A stretch of DNA of 64,000 nucleotides from Macrolepiota albuminosa (GCA_027475525.1 JAMWFC010000036.1:283751-347750); one strand, 5' to 3'. Positions 1 through 12,597 are shown, counted from the first letter of the stretch. Notes: generated from the letters alone by a model not told the origin. Made by a program: numbers and translations.

Positions 1-516
1 GGTTGAGCCCACATTACCTACGAACTTATGATAATTGATTAACTGTACCTTAGATTTAGATACTTACGGTATCTGTGTTCGTATAGGTCCCACTGGTTCA
101 GGTTACAACAACATTAGCATTTTAACGTTTGAATATAATACAGCGACTTCATTTTGTTTGTTTTTCCACAAGTGAGTATAGTAATAAGCGTCATTACATC
201 AAAACCACACATCAATTACATAATTGATCGTATGGACGAACGATTTGCCAATATCGAAGAAAATAATAATAATATATATATATATGTATTTTTTTTTCTT
301 AATGCCTGATCAATGAATTATCTAATCACAACACTTATAAAATATGGTACAAGAAATATTGAATCCGATATTGATGGATATATTGCCTCAAATGATACAT
401 GAAGGTGAAAACAAGATTACACGACTTTTAGACTTATACGATTTTGCACTCGAAATAAGGTAATAATCTGGAATTCAGTCTATACATGTAGTAATCAACA
501 CAATGTCATTGATATC
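1..516. other. AT-rich stretch without a recognisable gene
   Basis: AT-rich DNA with an (AT)n/poly-T patch near 260-300. No reading frame longer than a few dozen codons and no recognisable repeat family. I see nothing to annotate here. Confidence 0.5.
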
Positions 517-558
517 GTGGCTGTGCATTAGTCGTATACTCGAACGATGCACAGCCAC
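517..558. repeat. 12-bp stem inverted repeat
   Basis: The 12-mer gtggctgtgcat (517-528) is repeated in inverse orientation at 547-558 around an 18-nt loop. A related stem (ctggtggctgt 874-884 with acagccaccag 911-921) lies about 350 bp downstream, so the GTGGCTGT motif recurs as palindromes on this side of the MITE. Function unknown. Confidence 0.6.
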
Positions 559-892
559 CATAACACTATTAGAACAAATAATTCAATATGGCCGTATGTC
601 TGAAATGCTATCTACTTACGCTACATGGTAGATAAGGACATATCGTTTAGTAGACACCTGGGTAGACCCACAGATGAACAGTATATGCGTAACTAAAATG
701 GTACCGGTAGGGTAACATAAAAAACCCAATGAAGAAAGTTTGCCACCACTGCGAGCGACACTCACTGTTTACACAAATGAAGAATTTGAAGGATAAGGCT
801 GTTAATATAGAAAAGTATAGAAAAGGCTTATTTGGATGCGACTAAGCCAGTAATTGAGCGTTGGACCCAACCCCTGGTGGCTGTATATAATT

Positions 893-1046
893 CGAATGTA
901 CGATTGATACACAGCCACCAGATACACTGCTGGCACTGGAAAGTATTTCCATTGGAAAATGTACAAAAGCGAATGTACGATTGATACACAGCCACCAGAT
1001 ACACTGCTGGCACTGGAAAGTATTTCCATTGGAAAATGTACAAAAG
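893..1046. repeat. Perfect 77-bp tandem duplication (1 of 17)
   Basis: Bases 893-969 are repeated exactly at 970-1046. The unit covers the outer end of the MITE's left inverted repeat, so the MITE appears to have two left ends. Same 77-bp period as sixteen other, unrelated duplications in the window; probably an unmerged assembly overlap. Confidence 0.9.
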
Positions 1047-1387
1047 AAATCTGTTATACCACTTCTATGTGGTGTTTACCCAAGAAATATATAAGCATTT
1101 TCTCACCAAAATATTTAGAAAAATGTTTATCTTTTTCTCAACTGTTTTACAAGGAAAAATGTCACATTTTGCCACTGTTTTTCTGAAAAAGTGCACTATT
1201 TATAGGAAAAGGATGGTAAAAAGATAGTATTTTTCATTAGGAAAAAGTTGGGAAAAAGGTGAAAATTTTTCTAACTATTTTAGTGGGGAAATATTGATAT
1301 ATTTCTTGGGAAAAAACAACATAGAAGTGGGATAACAATTTTCTTTTGTACTTTTTCCAACGGAAATACTTTCTAGTGCCAGCAGTG
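1002..1387. mobile_element. CACTA-type MITE (foldback, long TIRs)
   Basis: A non-coding element of about 386 bp with imperfect terminal inverted repeats of roughly 105 bp. The left end starts cactgctggcactgg and the right end, read inversely, starts cactgctggcactag; both continue through poly-A/T-rich arms. The flanks are ATA (999-1001) and ATA (1388-1390), a 3-bp target duplication. CACT[A/G] ends plus a 3-bp duplication are the hallmarks of the CACTA/EnSpm superfamily. The internal loop is AT-rich with no ORF. The superfamily call rests on ends and target size only. Confidence 0.6.
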
Positions 1388-1917
1388 ATATATGGAATAA
1401 CATGTCATTACTAAATAAATAATTAAATAAATAATATAATAATATATGTTCATGAAGTGAATCCAAATGTCATGCTTGCCGGTAATCGGCATAACGGAGT
1501 CTGGAATACTTGATGACGGTCGGAATAGCATTCTGTAGAATCTCAGATATCTCAATCATTCATGGCCTGACGAGGGGGTGAAATAGCACCTTACTAACCA
1601 GTGACAATATCCGTTACATCAAACTGAGGGTGCCGAACATCAGGGGACGCATAGTAAGGTTGACGTGTAGACGCATGATGAGCAGCTGAGTCCATTCAGT
1701 GATGATGTTATGTGTTGATCCGCTGAATGCCGATCGTAGTAGGATCGACTGAACATAACGCTGTTATCGTCACTTACGTACAGATCGCGGGGATTGGTTT
1801 TATTTACTCATATAATTGATGTGGCGGTGGCTATGTATTGGTAATAGAAGTAAAAGCTTGATGCCATCACGACGAGAGAGTAGATAAGAAAAACATTTAG
1901 ACCCTCCTTCTTTGACC
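1388..1917. other. No gene recognised
   Basis: Mixed-composition DNA between the MITE and the Cys-rich pseudogene. It may include the promoter and 5' leader of the gene that starts near 1918. No repeat or long frame was seen. Confidence 0.4.
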
Positions 1918-4033
1918 ATGTCACGCCACTCTACCCCTAATCGTTCGCCTACGCCACCCCTGCCTTGTGATAACTCTACTGCTTCATGGCTATGCTACGA
2001 GGAGCGCCGAGAAATATACGAGCGCCATCGGGACGAGCGGCGAATAGCAGCCCTTTTCCAGCAGCATAAGTAGTTTCCCGGCATGTCTGCGTACTTACCT
2101 GGCATGCCCACCCAGAGATGGCAGCCCAAAATATGGGTGCAAGTTCTTCGACACTGACATCCGACCCATTGGCACCGGAGAGGAGTACGCAGATGGCTGG
2201 CCTGAGCAGCTCAGTCCAATCAGCACCTGCTGCGAGCTCGTCAACGCGTACTGAACAGCCTGTTCTCGGTCCCGGTCAGGTACGGCGAGTACCGGCAGCG
2301 CAGCGGATCCATCAAGCTGATGTGACACTGGATCAATTTGCCGCGGCACAAAACCGGCACCATGGCCCTCCCACCCTCAAGTGGTGTCAGAACAGGGGTC
2401 CTGTGAGTGTTCTCCTGGCCCGTTTGCGCGTCCTAACCATCACAAGTGCTCATTATGCTCACGTCGAGGTGAGCCATGTGAGTTCGAGGCGCCGGTGGCA
2501 AAGTCTCGCAAGGATAACTCGGTTTGCGTTTCCTGTCGAGCCCGGCACGAGCGATGTTCCGTGGCCCAGGCATGGAGAGCAGCATGCATGAGCAAAGAGC
2601 AGGGGTGGGACATCACATGGGTGCTGAGCCAGTTGGCTAGCGCGTCCAGATCGAGGGCTGAGGAGCCGAGTGAGGCACTGGCCGGGAGTTCATCGAGAAG
2701 AAGGAAGGCGAAGGCGTCAACTACACAGCGGGATAAGGGGAAGCGCAGAGCTTCGCCTGCATCGATGGAGGAAGCGCCGATGACTCGGCATGATAAGGGA
2801 AAGCGTTGAGCATCACCGGAGCCGTACTTTGGGGAGGCAACGAATTCGGGTTCAATATTATTTAATCGCGCACGCGGACGCGGAAGTACAAAGTCATCGA
2901 GCGCGGGCAAGGTGCCCAGGTCCAAGGGAGCGGAGTCAAGTGGAGCGCGGTTTGAGGGTTCATCGAAGGATGTGGGGTCGGTTGAGGCGCAGGCTGAGGG
3001 GTCGTCACAAGGAGGAAGCGTGAACGTATTGTCTCCGCAGCAGGACAAAGGGAAGCACCGAGCTTCGACCGAGTCGGTGGAGATAATAGGGTACAAGCGT
3101 GCGCGGAGGTCCCCAAGCTTGGATGTGTCGAATATCCGTGAAATCCCCCCGATACCTGCCCAATTGTCTATTGATGAGGAAACGCGCCAGCAGTTGCAGG
3201 AGGCCCTGGCAAATGGGTACCGGGTAACATTACAGCTGCACCACACGCGAGAGGATCTTCAGCGGAAATGACGCGCTCGGGAGGCCATGCGGGAAGAGCG
3301 GAACGAGGCGATTCGCAACAGGGACAGAGCATTTGGAGCCAGGGACGCCGCCTTAGTGGCATGAGTGGCTATCGAAGACGAGCTGACTGGTTTGCGGGCG
3401 CGAGTGGAGCATATAGAGGATCGAGAGTCGGACAATGCGGTACCTGGGCCGTCGGAGATAGAGGAGGTATGGCAGGCAATACGGCAAGCGGAGGCAGCAC
3501 AGCCACGGCTTGTACGGAGGAGGAACTGGCTGTTGAACGTGTTGGTGTCGACCCAAGAGAATGTTATGCGTAAGTGACCCTATGTCCCATAATATCTACC
3601 TAATACATCTTCACGTCCAGGAGGGGTGCGTCAGTACCGACTGTTGTTGGACGGTGGTTCCTCGGCACTCGCCCTCATCCAGCAAGGGCTGCCCCAGCAG
3701 ATCCCATCAGAGCTTATGCAAGGAATCGATCAGTTGGGAGCTCTGTTGGCGGCACACCGACGCAGGAACGTGGTGGTACCGGGAACTTGGATGGAAGTAG
3801 CAGCGGACGCTGGCCAACCCATGCCGACACGGAACGAAATAATCACGATGGTGGTATCGACGCTAGAAGAAGCAATGACGACAGCGGAGACAAATGAAGT
3901 GGCAGTTATGGCAGCAATGACGGACAGAGCGGCAATGGCAACAGCGGTGACAGGTGAAGCGGCAGCGGCAGCAACGACGACCGTGGGAGAGACAGAGGAG
4001 GGACCGGAGGTTGGGAGGAGGCCCCTATCGTAA
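1918..4033 (+). pseudogene. Cys-rich / coiled-coil protein, disrupted
   Basis: A likely first exon (1918-2073) encodes a charged peptide with a run of Arg/Glu. A second part starts near 2118. At about 2381 the reading continues in another frame with a Cys cluster: C-E-C, C-x2-C, then C-x2-C (CSLC, CVSC), a possible zinc-binding module. A basic, Ser-rich linker with repeated KGKR-[RH]-AS motifs follows, then an Arg/Glu-rich coiled coil (about 3170-3570). A 51-bp GT-AG intron (3570-3620) leads to a last exon ending at 4033, rich in Ala and Thr. The coding frame is interrupted by TGA at 2807, 3269 and 3362; each is explained by CGA changing to TGA at a CpG. There is also a frame change near 2380. 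The protein resembles lineage-specific agaricomycete proteins of unknown function; I do not know its job. Classed as pseudogene because of the stops. Confidence 0.6.
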
Positions 4034-4877
4034 TTTCTTGCTCGCGAACCTAAAATGTACATTCCGTATGGCGTACTATATATGATCAAACGTTGTAGAT
4101 AGTGTACTATACTCAGACTACCGGACTACGAAATACATTGTGATACAATATTTTTTTTATTGCGGACATTATAAGCGATCGGATGACTTGGACATGCTAA
4201 TAGTCGATTGTATTTAACTATCATTATATAAGCATACGTTATAATAATCAGAAACTGACATATTAAACAGTGTAGGGGAACAACAAATCGAGATACTATG
4301 CAATTAAGGCATTTTGGTACTCCTTTAACTTATTGGCAATAAAGATAAGTTAACTTAACGTTGACGATGCAGGTTGGCATGAAGACATTATATCCGAAAA
4401 TATGAATGGTTGACTAGTAGTAAGTATCAATGTAATTATTAGCTGTACCAATACCAATGATTAATAACGGAGCTTCTACTAATATTATGAAACACCGTTC
4501 CACTAAAGATGGTTAATCAATAAGAGCTTTAATGCCAATAGAGCAAATGCAACGTACCTTTCAACGTTCCTCCTGAGAATTACGCCTAATGCTCCAATGA
4601 TGGAGGACGCGCCGATCTACAGTCAGACGCGGAGAAAAAATAAAATAAAATAAGCCACATAAGCCCAGCAGCGTGTGTTTAGTCTTGACGTCCAGATACA
4701 GGTATAGAACGGTTAGATAGATATTGTACTAACTACAATAAAAAGAACTAGAAATAGAACATTTAATAATAGGGTTTTGACATGTATCAAGTGAACATCC
4801 CTATAGTCGATCATGAAAATATTGGCCTTGTCTATGCCCGGATCCACTTGACGAGGTATCGTCATGTTGGCACATAT
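4034..4877. other. AT-rich intergenic region
   Basis: AT-rich DNA with no long ORF, no obvious terminal repeats and no recognised gene. It ends at the start of the first tandem array. Confidence 0.5.
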
Positions 4878-5595
4878 CACATGACAGCAAAAATCGAAGA
4901 CATTCTTTCCACGCATACCTAGTCTACTGCTTACTAAGTAACTGTACAGACGAACGGTACATATAACAGGACAGCAAAAATCAAAGACATTATTCCCATG
5001 CATATACATAACCGTACATCATACAACGGTACGTATCACATGACGGCAAAAATCGAAGACATTATTTCCATGCATATCTGTAACCGTACAGAAAATTGTA
5101 CAATCACATGACGGTAAAAATTGAAGACATTCTTCCCATGCTTACATAGTCTATGCTTACTAAGTAACCGTACAAACGAACGGTACGTATCACATGACAG
5201 CAAAAATCGAAGACATTATTCCCATGCATATCTGTAACCGTACAGACGACGGTACGTATCACATGACGGCAAAAATCGAAGACATTATTCCCACGCATAT
5301 CTGTAACTGTACAGAAAACGAATTATATCACATGACGGTAAAAATCGAAGACATTCTTCCCACGCATACCTAGTCTATGCTTACTAAGTAACTGTACAGA
5401 CGAACGGTACGTATCACATGACGGCAAAAATCGAAGACATCTAAGCAACCGTACAGACGAACGGCACATATCACATGACGGTAAAAAGTGAAGACACTAT
5501 TCCCACGCTTACCCAAAGGTAGTAATGACAACAAGAACAAACAACGTCACATGACGGCAAAAATCGAAGACATTTTTCCCACACATAGTCCGCTG
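4878..5595. repeat. Ten-copy degenerate tandem array
   Basis: About ten copies of a unit whose conserved core is catgacggcaaaaatcgaag. Units vary from about 57 to 90 bp because a segment containing tagtctatgcttactaagta is present in some copies and absent from others. Most units also hold accgt...acggt, a small hairpin. Copies start near 4880, 4969, 5040, 5106, 5193, 5261, 5332, 5416, 5472 and 5549. Satellite-like, non-coding; short ORFs across it are by-products of the repetition. Confidence 0.85.
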
Positions 5596-5685
5596 CACAG
5601 AAAAACCTCGATCTATTCTAGATCTCGGAATGCAGTTAACTCTATAGCCTCAAATAGTGTACAATCCCTGCTTAAACAGAGCATT

Positions 5686-5955
5686 ATCATGCATTACTCT
5701 TGCATTACTGATCTCTGTTAACTTGTATGCTTCAATTTCTTCTTTGTGATGCATCACTCTTGCATTACTGATCTTTGTCGACTTGTGCACTTCAATCCAT
5801 GATGCATCACTCTTGCATTATTGATCTCTGTTGACTTGTGTGCTTCAATCCCTCCTCCATAATGCATCACTCTTGCATTACCTATCTCTGCTAACTTGTG
5901 TGCTTCAATATCTTGTCATGCATTACTCTTGCATTACTCATATCTGCTAATTCAT
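5686..5955. repeat. Five-copy tandem array, about 60 bp unit
   Basis: About five copies of a unit built on gcatcactcttgcattactg, followed by atctctg and acttgtgtgcttcaat. Copy-to-copy differences are mostly C/T and A/G. It adjoins the first array but its unit is unrelated. CG is almost absent, as in the DNA to its right. Confidence 0.8.
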
Positions 5956-7264
5956 TGCCTCCTTTTCCCTGCTCCTCCATCTCTTGCCTCATTGATGCAA
6001 CACTCATGCATCATGGCCATGCCCTGACTTTTTGTATCCAATGAAATTGTTATTTTTATATACCTATGTTGACCTTTCATATATTTTCCATATGTTTTTA
6101 ATGTTTTCCCTATGTTTCTGAGACAAATGTTGCAAGAATATATTGTATGCAGCACCAAAAACAAATACTATGAAGATATAGACAAAGCAAACATTCAAAT
6201 GTGATCAAGAATTAAGAAACAAGACATGGTATTCAATAGTATCCACCCATCAAGAATTCAACTTCTTATGCTGGTTTTGTACTAGAAAAGAACTTAGCAC
6301 TCAAATTGGTGAATTTAATGAATGCACCACTTTGCTCTTTAGAAACAATAGCCAGCACTGCATGTTTCTGCACTGATTAGGGATCAGCCCCACAAGCATG
6401 ACCTCTAAGCAAGCTTGCACATCATTGACACACTCCTTCTAAAGAGTATGGGAGCTATTCTGGTAGTTATCATGCACTTCTGTGCATTGGCCCAACTATG
6501 CCAGCATGGTCATGATGCTTATCATCCCATTTGGTCCCCTTCTTCACAAGGACACCCATATGTCAGTTTCACTGTTGTTCATACAATTTGCAATGAGAAT
6601 GGGCATGTCAGTGGACAATAATTGGCAAATTTGCAGTTGTATTGATTTCTATCATTTGATGACAGTGAGTCCAAACTCTATCAGATCATGTATGATGGGT
6701 GTGTCACCATAGGCACAATGAGACTTCTGTGTCCAGACCTTCTATTCTTTGAGATGGTCTGTTACCCATAGACCTTAGTTCAAATGACATATCAATACTT
6801 TGAATTAAACAGGCAAAGAAAATGTAATATCACTTTTCTTGAATGGTATGACAATGCCACCTCAAAGCATTCCCACAACTCTACACATGCCATCTACTCA
6901 TCTCCAAGCTTGCATGTAACAAAATGACCCAGTGCAGCTTCTACTCAATTGGGTCTCATGAGGATGCTGGAAGGAGGAACATTCTCTTTCTCATCAGAGA
7001 CCCTGATAATGTGAGTATCACTACCAATCATTAAGTTTCTGAGCATGAAAAGAAGCAATTATTGTCCTTCCACTGCATGACTGGCTGACCAAATTTGATA
7101 GCATTAGTCTAGTGTAAGTTGGACAGACAGTCAAAACTGATTCTAATATCTTCAGCTGATCCAACTAGCATTGGTACTGTTTGTGGCATGAATTCAGTAT
7201 CTGCCTGAACTGATTCAGGCAATAGAATATCTTGTAGAAGAGCTGATTTCAATGCTTTCAATTG
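5956..7264. other. CG-depleted DNA, no gene recognised
   Basis: About 1.3 kb almost devoid of CG and rich in TG/CA, as left by long deamination of methylated CpG. Short frames exist on both strands but none shows a family motif. Probably old transposon sequence. Confidence 0.4.
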
Positions 7265-7790
7265 AGACTGAATGTAAGGGTGACCTCTGGAGGCTATGGC
7301 TCAGTCACACAGCTGGAAGAGGGAGATATAAAGTATATTAGAGTATATACTGACAATATCATAATAGCTACTTACTTAGCAGAGGAAAATCTAAAAAGAA
7401 CAAGTCTAGGGATTCTCTATGCCAGGATTGATGCTTCTGGAGCCTCTGAAGCATGGAAAACAACTGTACAAGACAGCAGAACCTTAAAAACTTGAAAATT
7501 GCCTAAACAAAGAAGTGCACAAACAAGGCAGGAAAACTCTGGACTTTGGAGGTCAGAAAGGCAAATTCTGGCTTATGTAAGCATTCTGTATGCAGTACTG
7601 AAGGGCCTACACTTGTCTGAATGATATCTAAAGAACTGGAGCACCTCAAGGCTGAGAATAGTACTAATGATAGTGTTGAAAGAATAAAAGCAGTAAAGCA
7701 AAAGAATGACAGCAGAAATAAGAAAATGAACAAAGGGAGAATGAAGGAATGAAGAGGGAAAGAAGGAAGAAATGAGGAGTCCCCTGACAC
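7265..7790. repeat. Older copy of a repeat also inside the LTR element
   Basis: This segment aligns along its length with 14303-14893: shared landmarks are gtgacctctggaggctatgg, ggaaaactctggacttt and the purine-rich tail ending gaggagtcc. The copy at 7.3 kb has lost nearly all CG and carries more changes, so it is older. In the LTR element the same segment lies between the pol 3' end and gag. It may be an independent element or part of the retrotransposon. Confidence 0.7.
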
Positions 7791-10700
7791 TGAAAGAGAT
7801 CTGATCAGAAGGAGAAGTCAGAGTTTGGAAGGTTTAGATTAGAGTATGGTGTCATAGACATGGGTGAAAAGATAAATGTGTCTGGCATTGGTTAAAGAGA
7901 AGAGATAGGATCTTGAGGGGTAGAGTGCATAAACTTTGGCATGCCAAAATTATCAAAGGGTAAACCCAAGTCAAGGCTCATAAAGCCCTGTCTCTGAAGT
8001 GTCTGTGTGTGCCTTGTAATTGTTAGCTATATGTCCATTATGAGAAACATGTTAATGAGGTAATAGAGGCCCTTGGCCTCAGGATTTTGAGGAAGAGTAC
8101 TTTCCTTGTTATGTTTGAATATCAGATAATAATTATTGTCTTCAGTCATCTCCTGTCAACCATCTCATTTCAGAACTGCAAGATGGGTACTATATTTGGC
8201 AAGGCACTGCATGCACTTGTCATCAATCTCTCTAAAGATATCCACAGATATTGTTGGGGCATAGAACTGCTGTTCCAGAAAGACCATGCCATATATGTAT
8301 GTGTGATCAACCCCATTCACCAGAATATAGTTGTGGAATAAGATATGTAGCATGTTATTATCTGAGAAATTGCATGCCTGGTCATCAGACACATGTACTT
8401 GATACATTTTGAGCTGAGCCCTGTGTTGGAATACAAGGAGCTTGTCAGAGGACTCCTTCTCAATCCTTTTCTGGTCACAATTTCCTTTTTCAGAGCTCCA
8501 GAAAACTCCAGAGCATTTTCCACACCCCCAGAGTTTTCCAGGCCTCCCAGAGCTAGCCATTGGATACTGTACAGTTGCTCCCATGCCTTCCACTCCCCAT
8601 ACTAATTAATGTGCTGCACTGGCAGAGGAATCCTCAGACTTGTTCTCTTTGGATTTCCCTCTGCCAGGTGATTAGTTGTTGATTGTATTATTTCTACCTT
8701 CTCTAATACATCTTTGGATTTCCCTCTGCCAGTTGTGTGATTAGCTGCAACCTCCAGAAGTCGCCCTTACAGAGCTGCTTGAGGAAGGCAGCATTGTAAG
8801 AGGCAACTGCCTTATCATAGAGTCTCAAATGCGCCATAGCAAGAGTCATGCACTGCACAATCACAGGTTTGGCTGTGCTATTTGCACAGAGAGCCTGACA
8901 CAATACAAATTCAAAAAGAGTTTGCCAGTGCATGCAGCAGGCAAGATCTACCACAATGCTCTAATAGGTGTTTTCCAACTCTGGACAACAAAAGACCAGT
9001 GCATACCAAGCTAGCTAGTTGAGGTCAAAGGAGGTGGTTGGATTGGATGCATGCATTGTGCTCAGCATGAGCAAATCATCTTCTTTTATGCACAGGAAGC
9101 TCTCCGCAATGTGTCATTGTTTGACAATAGCAAGGTCTTGCTGACTTTCCATCAGATTGATGAGATCCTGATATTGAGGCTCCATAATCAGGAGCCACAT
9201 TGTTTTGTCATAAAGAGCTTCATCTGTTTGCTGGGCAAACATCTCAAGCTCAGTGATGAGCATATGTATATGTGACAATTCTGTCACAACAAGGAATATG
9301 CAGATTTGTATAATATTTAAAGAGCTTTTTCAGCTCTAGGAGAGTGTGGAGAAGGCTATGAAGAGCATGCTTGTAAACAATTATGCCAGAAATATTAGCA
9401 CAATGCTCAGAGGCAAACTCATAAGAAGCAGCCCAATTAGCATCAGGCCCCATAAAAATGGTATTTGTATGATACAAATAATATGTACAGTGGCTAAGTG
9501 TTTCTCTGAAGCACAAATTCATCTGCTCAACAGTGGCCCCCATATCTTCACTCTGAGACTATCAGAGATTCTCTCTAAAAATTGTTCTCAGCTCTAGAGC
9601 AAAGAGCTTGTTCTGCTTTGGTACAATCCACCTTCTTCTTTGTCAGGTGCTTATTGTATGCAACATGTTAGAAATGGTCAACAACTGTTTCTCCTTCCTC
9701 TCCCTCCTCTTTATGCTCTGAGCTTGACCCACCATACAGAGACAGCTTTAGCTTTGCATTTTCCAGGCACCATCTGCTTCTTCTGGATTTCAATCAGACC
9801 ATTGTACTGCACTGGCATGTGCAAGTCTGGAGTCAGCACAACCACTGAATACTGTGCCAGTGAGGCTAGCATTGAAACAAGTAGCATGAATAACATTTGA
9901 GCTGATTCAGCTTGTTCAGGAATGTTGGATGGGAAGTCTACAACTTCTAATTTGGATGCGTAAAGCAGCAGTTTACAGTTGTGATGTTGACAAGATGACC
10001 CCAGCTTATCTAGGGCATGTGATGATAAAGCCAGGTCTCTGCTGGCAGATGACAATGGTGACTGAGGCACCAGGGATGCAGGCACAGTTTGTGCCAGAGC
10101 TCTTGCTCCAGGCTCAGCTCAAGATGCAGGGTGACTAGGGGCTCTATAACAACAGGTTTGGACTTCATGACTAAGGCCCCAGAGAACATAGGTTCTCACT
10201 GACTTAGCAACAGTTCTGCTAGGGGTTCATTGACCATAGTCAGCAACTCTACAGGCAGGCCCTAGAGGGCCACAGCAGGTAACTACAAAGACAATGCAGT
10301 AGGCTGGACAGGCTGCTCCAGGCATGCAGGTCACACTGCCACTGGCAACCTTGCCTATAGAGGCTTGACTAATGAAATGGGCTGATACTTTGCCCATTTG
10401 ACTTTGATGGTCAGCTCCTCAAATGTTGAGAATTTGCACTTAAAAGTGTAGTTGATCTGCTCTAGCAGTGATATGTGCTGCTGCTTCATAAGCTCAATCT
10501 GTTCAAGCAACCGTTCAATCACCATGATAGCTAGACTATCTTGCAGAAAGAATGCAGTCATAGCACCAGCTGTCCCACTGTCTCTAATTGACAAAGAAGT
10601 GCATCTGACTCTGTTGTCTCTTGCACTTGTGGTGCAGATTCTGAGTACTGATCTGCCATGGGCTGGCATGCCCATAGCAAAGATAATGGTCTTGCTACAG

Positions 10701-11650
10701 CATCCATATATGTTAGTACCAGCATGAGCAGTCATAAAAGAGGAACCTGGTAAAAGCACTCTCAGCACACATCTTCAACTGGGTGCTCATAGTGCCCATC
10801 ATTGTCCACTTTTATGTGTTGCAGGCAGAGCAGTGTTTGGTATGGAAGTGGCTCCTTGCAGCCTGGATAGGCCACTTCTGCTGTCTGATAGTGCTTAGCC
10901 ATCTGATATGGCAGCTGCACCTGGTACTGAAACAGAATTTGCTGATATTGCTGTATATTTGGTGGTCTCTCCCCTCTCCCAGAGCTTTGCAGGCTCTGAT
11001 TATTTTTTGGTGGCTCCGATAGGCTATTTTACAATAAACATGTCAATAGGGCATGAGAAAAAAAAACTCTCAACTCTACTAGTAGTGTAAACTGTAAACA
11101 ACTACAAATATTTAGCTATCAGTGCAGCCCAGTCACTAAACTAGCCATCAAAGTAGACTTCATCTATGAACTACCACCTCATATGTACTATGTGTGTTTT
11201 GCCATCTGCTCAAAGTCTTTCATGCCATGCAGTTCCAGGTATTGCAGCTTGTCAGAGGTTTTTAGGTGGCATCACCTAAACTCCATCTCACTTCAAATTC
11301 AAGGTGTCTATCATCTACAAACTACTCCTGATCATCATCACTTCCTGTTGCACAATTAGGAAACAGCACATCACTACTAGCCAGATATAGTTGCAATAGC
11401 AACACATGGAACTTAGGTACAATTCTACATGCTTGTAGTGCAGCTAGTAGTTACGACACATAATTCAACATGCTTAGCTCAGTTTCAAAGACCTTATATA
11501 GTTCAATCTACTCTGGGCACAGCTTGCTCACTCTGCTTTTAAGCAGGTTCAAGTTCTTTGTCAAAAGGTAGACTGAGCTCTCTTTCTTGATGATGGGTTG
11601 GTTCATCCTGTCTGCAATTATTCACATATCTTGTCTGCTATACATGTGAT
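7791..11650 (-). pseudogene. Degraded transposon remnant, mostly minus-strand
   Basis: Nearly 4 kb of CG-depleted DNA. Open fragments on the minus strand lie at 10768-10355, 10085-9711, 9543-9250 and 8593-8165. The first contains a leucine/glutamine-rich helix (ending LLEQINY), as seen near the start of gag-like proteins. No RT, integrase or recombinase motif could be read. Given its place downstream of the DIRS-like recombinase and its decay, it is most likely old retroelement sequence. The family is uncertain. Confidence 0.35.
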
Positions 11651-11684
11651 TGTATAATTGTATTGTGTGCATTAGCTAAGTTTT

Positions 11685-12597
11685 TTAATGTGTTGTGTGC
11701 AAAGTGCTTGATTTGAAATGAGCCATGACAGGCCTTAGAAGCTCTACATATATGAGTGCTATAATTTTCAAAGACCTCCAATAACAAAGAAAGGCATCAG
11801 AAGTCCATCTACCCATCAATTTGACCACATCTGAGAGAACATCCTGCAACAATAAATGTGTTGTGCCACCTATGCAAAAACAATGACCTGTAAGGTGCAA
11901 AAATTTTGCCTCAGTAAGAATGATGTTAAGCCTTTTAACCAAGCAATGCACAGTCAAGCCAGTCATGGAACCCAACTTGTTTCTAAAGGAAGCTATTATA
12001 TCTGACTCTAAGCATCTGTTTACTTATGCATGATTTTCCAAAGCAGCAATAGGATTGTTGAATTTATGTTGACTAGTGACCACAACAGTCTCTCCTTTAA
12101 CTCCACCTTTGTTTAGTTTTTGGCAGATGGAGTGTTTTTGTTTCTGTTGGAAAGAAAATTCTAAATTGTTTCCAAGTAGGAGTAATCTCTACATCAAAAT
12201 CCTTCTCTATTTTTGAATAAAGTGCAGTACATACTATAGCCCAGATGCAAGCATCTTCAGGCAAGGAAAGGTCAAGTTGCTTTCCAAAAAGGTGAATCAT
12301 CTCAAGGGATACTGGGGGTCTATTCTCCTGTATAGAGTCCAATGACTGCAAGTTCTCCATATCCTTCAGCATGTATTTCAACCAAGATGAGCCCATTCAT
12401 GGCAAATCATTCTGAATATGCCATGTCTTGAGCACAGAAATCTTTCCTGAAGCAGTACCTCTTGCCTTAAAACCCACTATGGAGGCCACAAAGAAACACA
12501 GCAGATGTTCAGAAGTGTAAAAATTTGTCGATAAATAAATACCCTGAGAGTGACAAAGGTTGAAGAACTTCTTCATATAAGCATTGTATTGGTCCAA
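11685..12597 (-). pseudogene. DIRS-like tyrosine recombinase, degraded
   Basis: Three minus-strand fragments in N-to-C order: a core-binding-type segment (12597-12397), a linker with RPPVSLEM and DACIWAIVCTA (12396-12097), and a catalytic C-terminus (11975-11685) with a GH-xx-[R] block and the FLCYWRSL nucleophile block. These are landmarks of the tyrosine recombinases of fungal DIRS-like elements, which integrate circular cDNA. The expected catalytic Arg after GHCF is Cys (codon at 11874-11876), and an expected Trp codon is TGA at the junction near 12394. Both fit C-to-T or G-to-A decay. The usual length is about 300-350 aa, and about 300 aa of coding space is present. It lies downstream of the RNase H on the same strand, as in DIRS elements. 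Not functional. Confidence 0.75.

Noticed and set aside
2807..3364. UGA recoding (selenocysteine or stop reassignment)
   Set aside because: No SECIS-like need, Arg expected at all sites, neighbouring genes use TGA as a normal stop, and CpG decay explains all three.
4878..5595. CRISPR-like array
   Set aside because: The genome is eukaryotic, the 'spacers' are themselves repeated, unit lengths vary and no cas genes exist.
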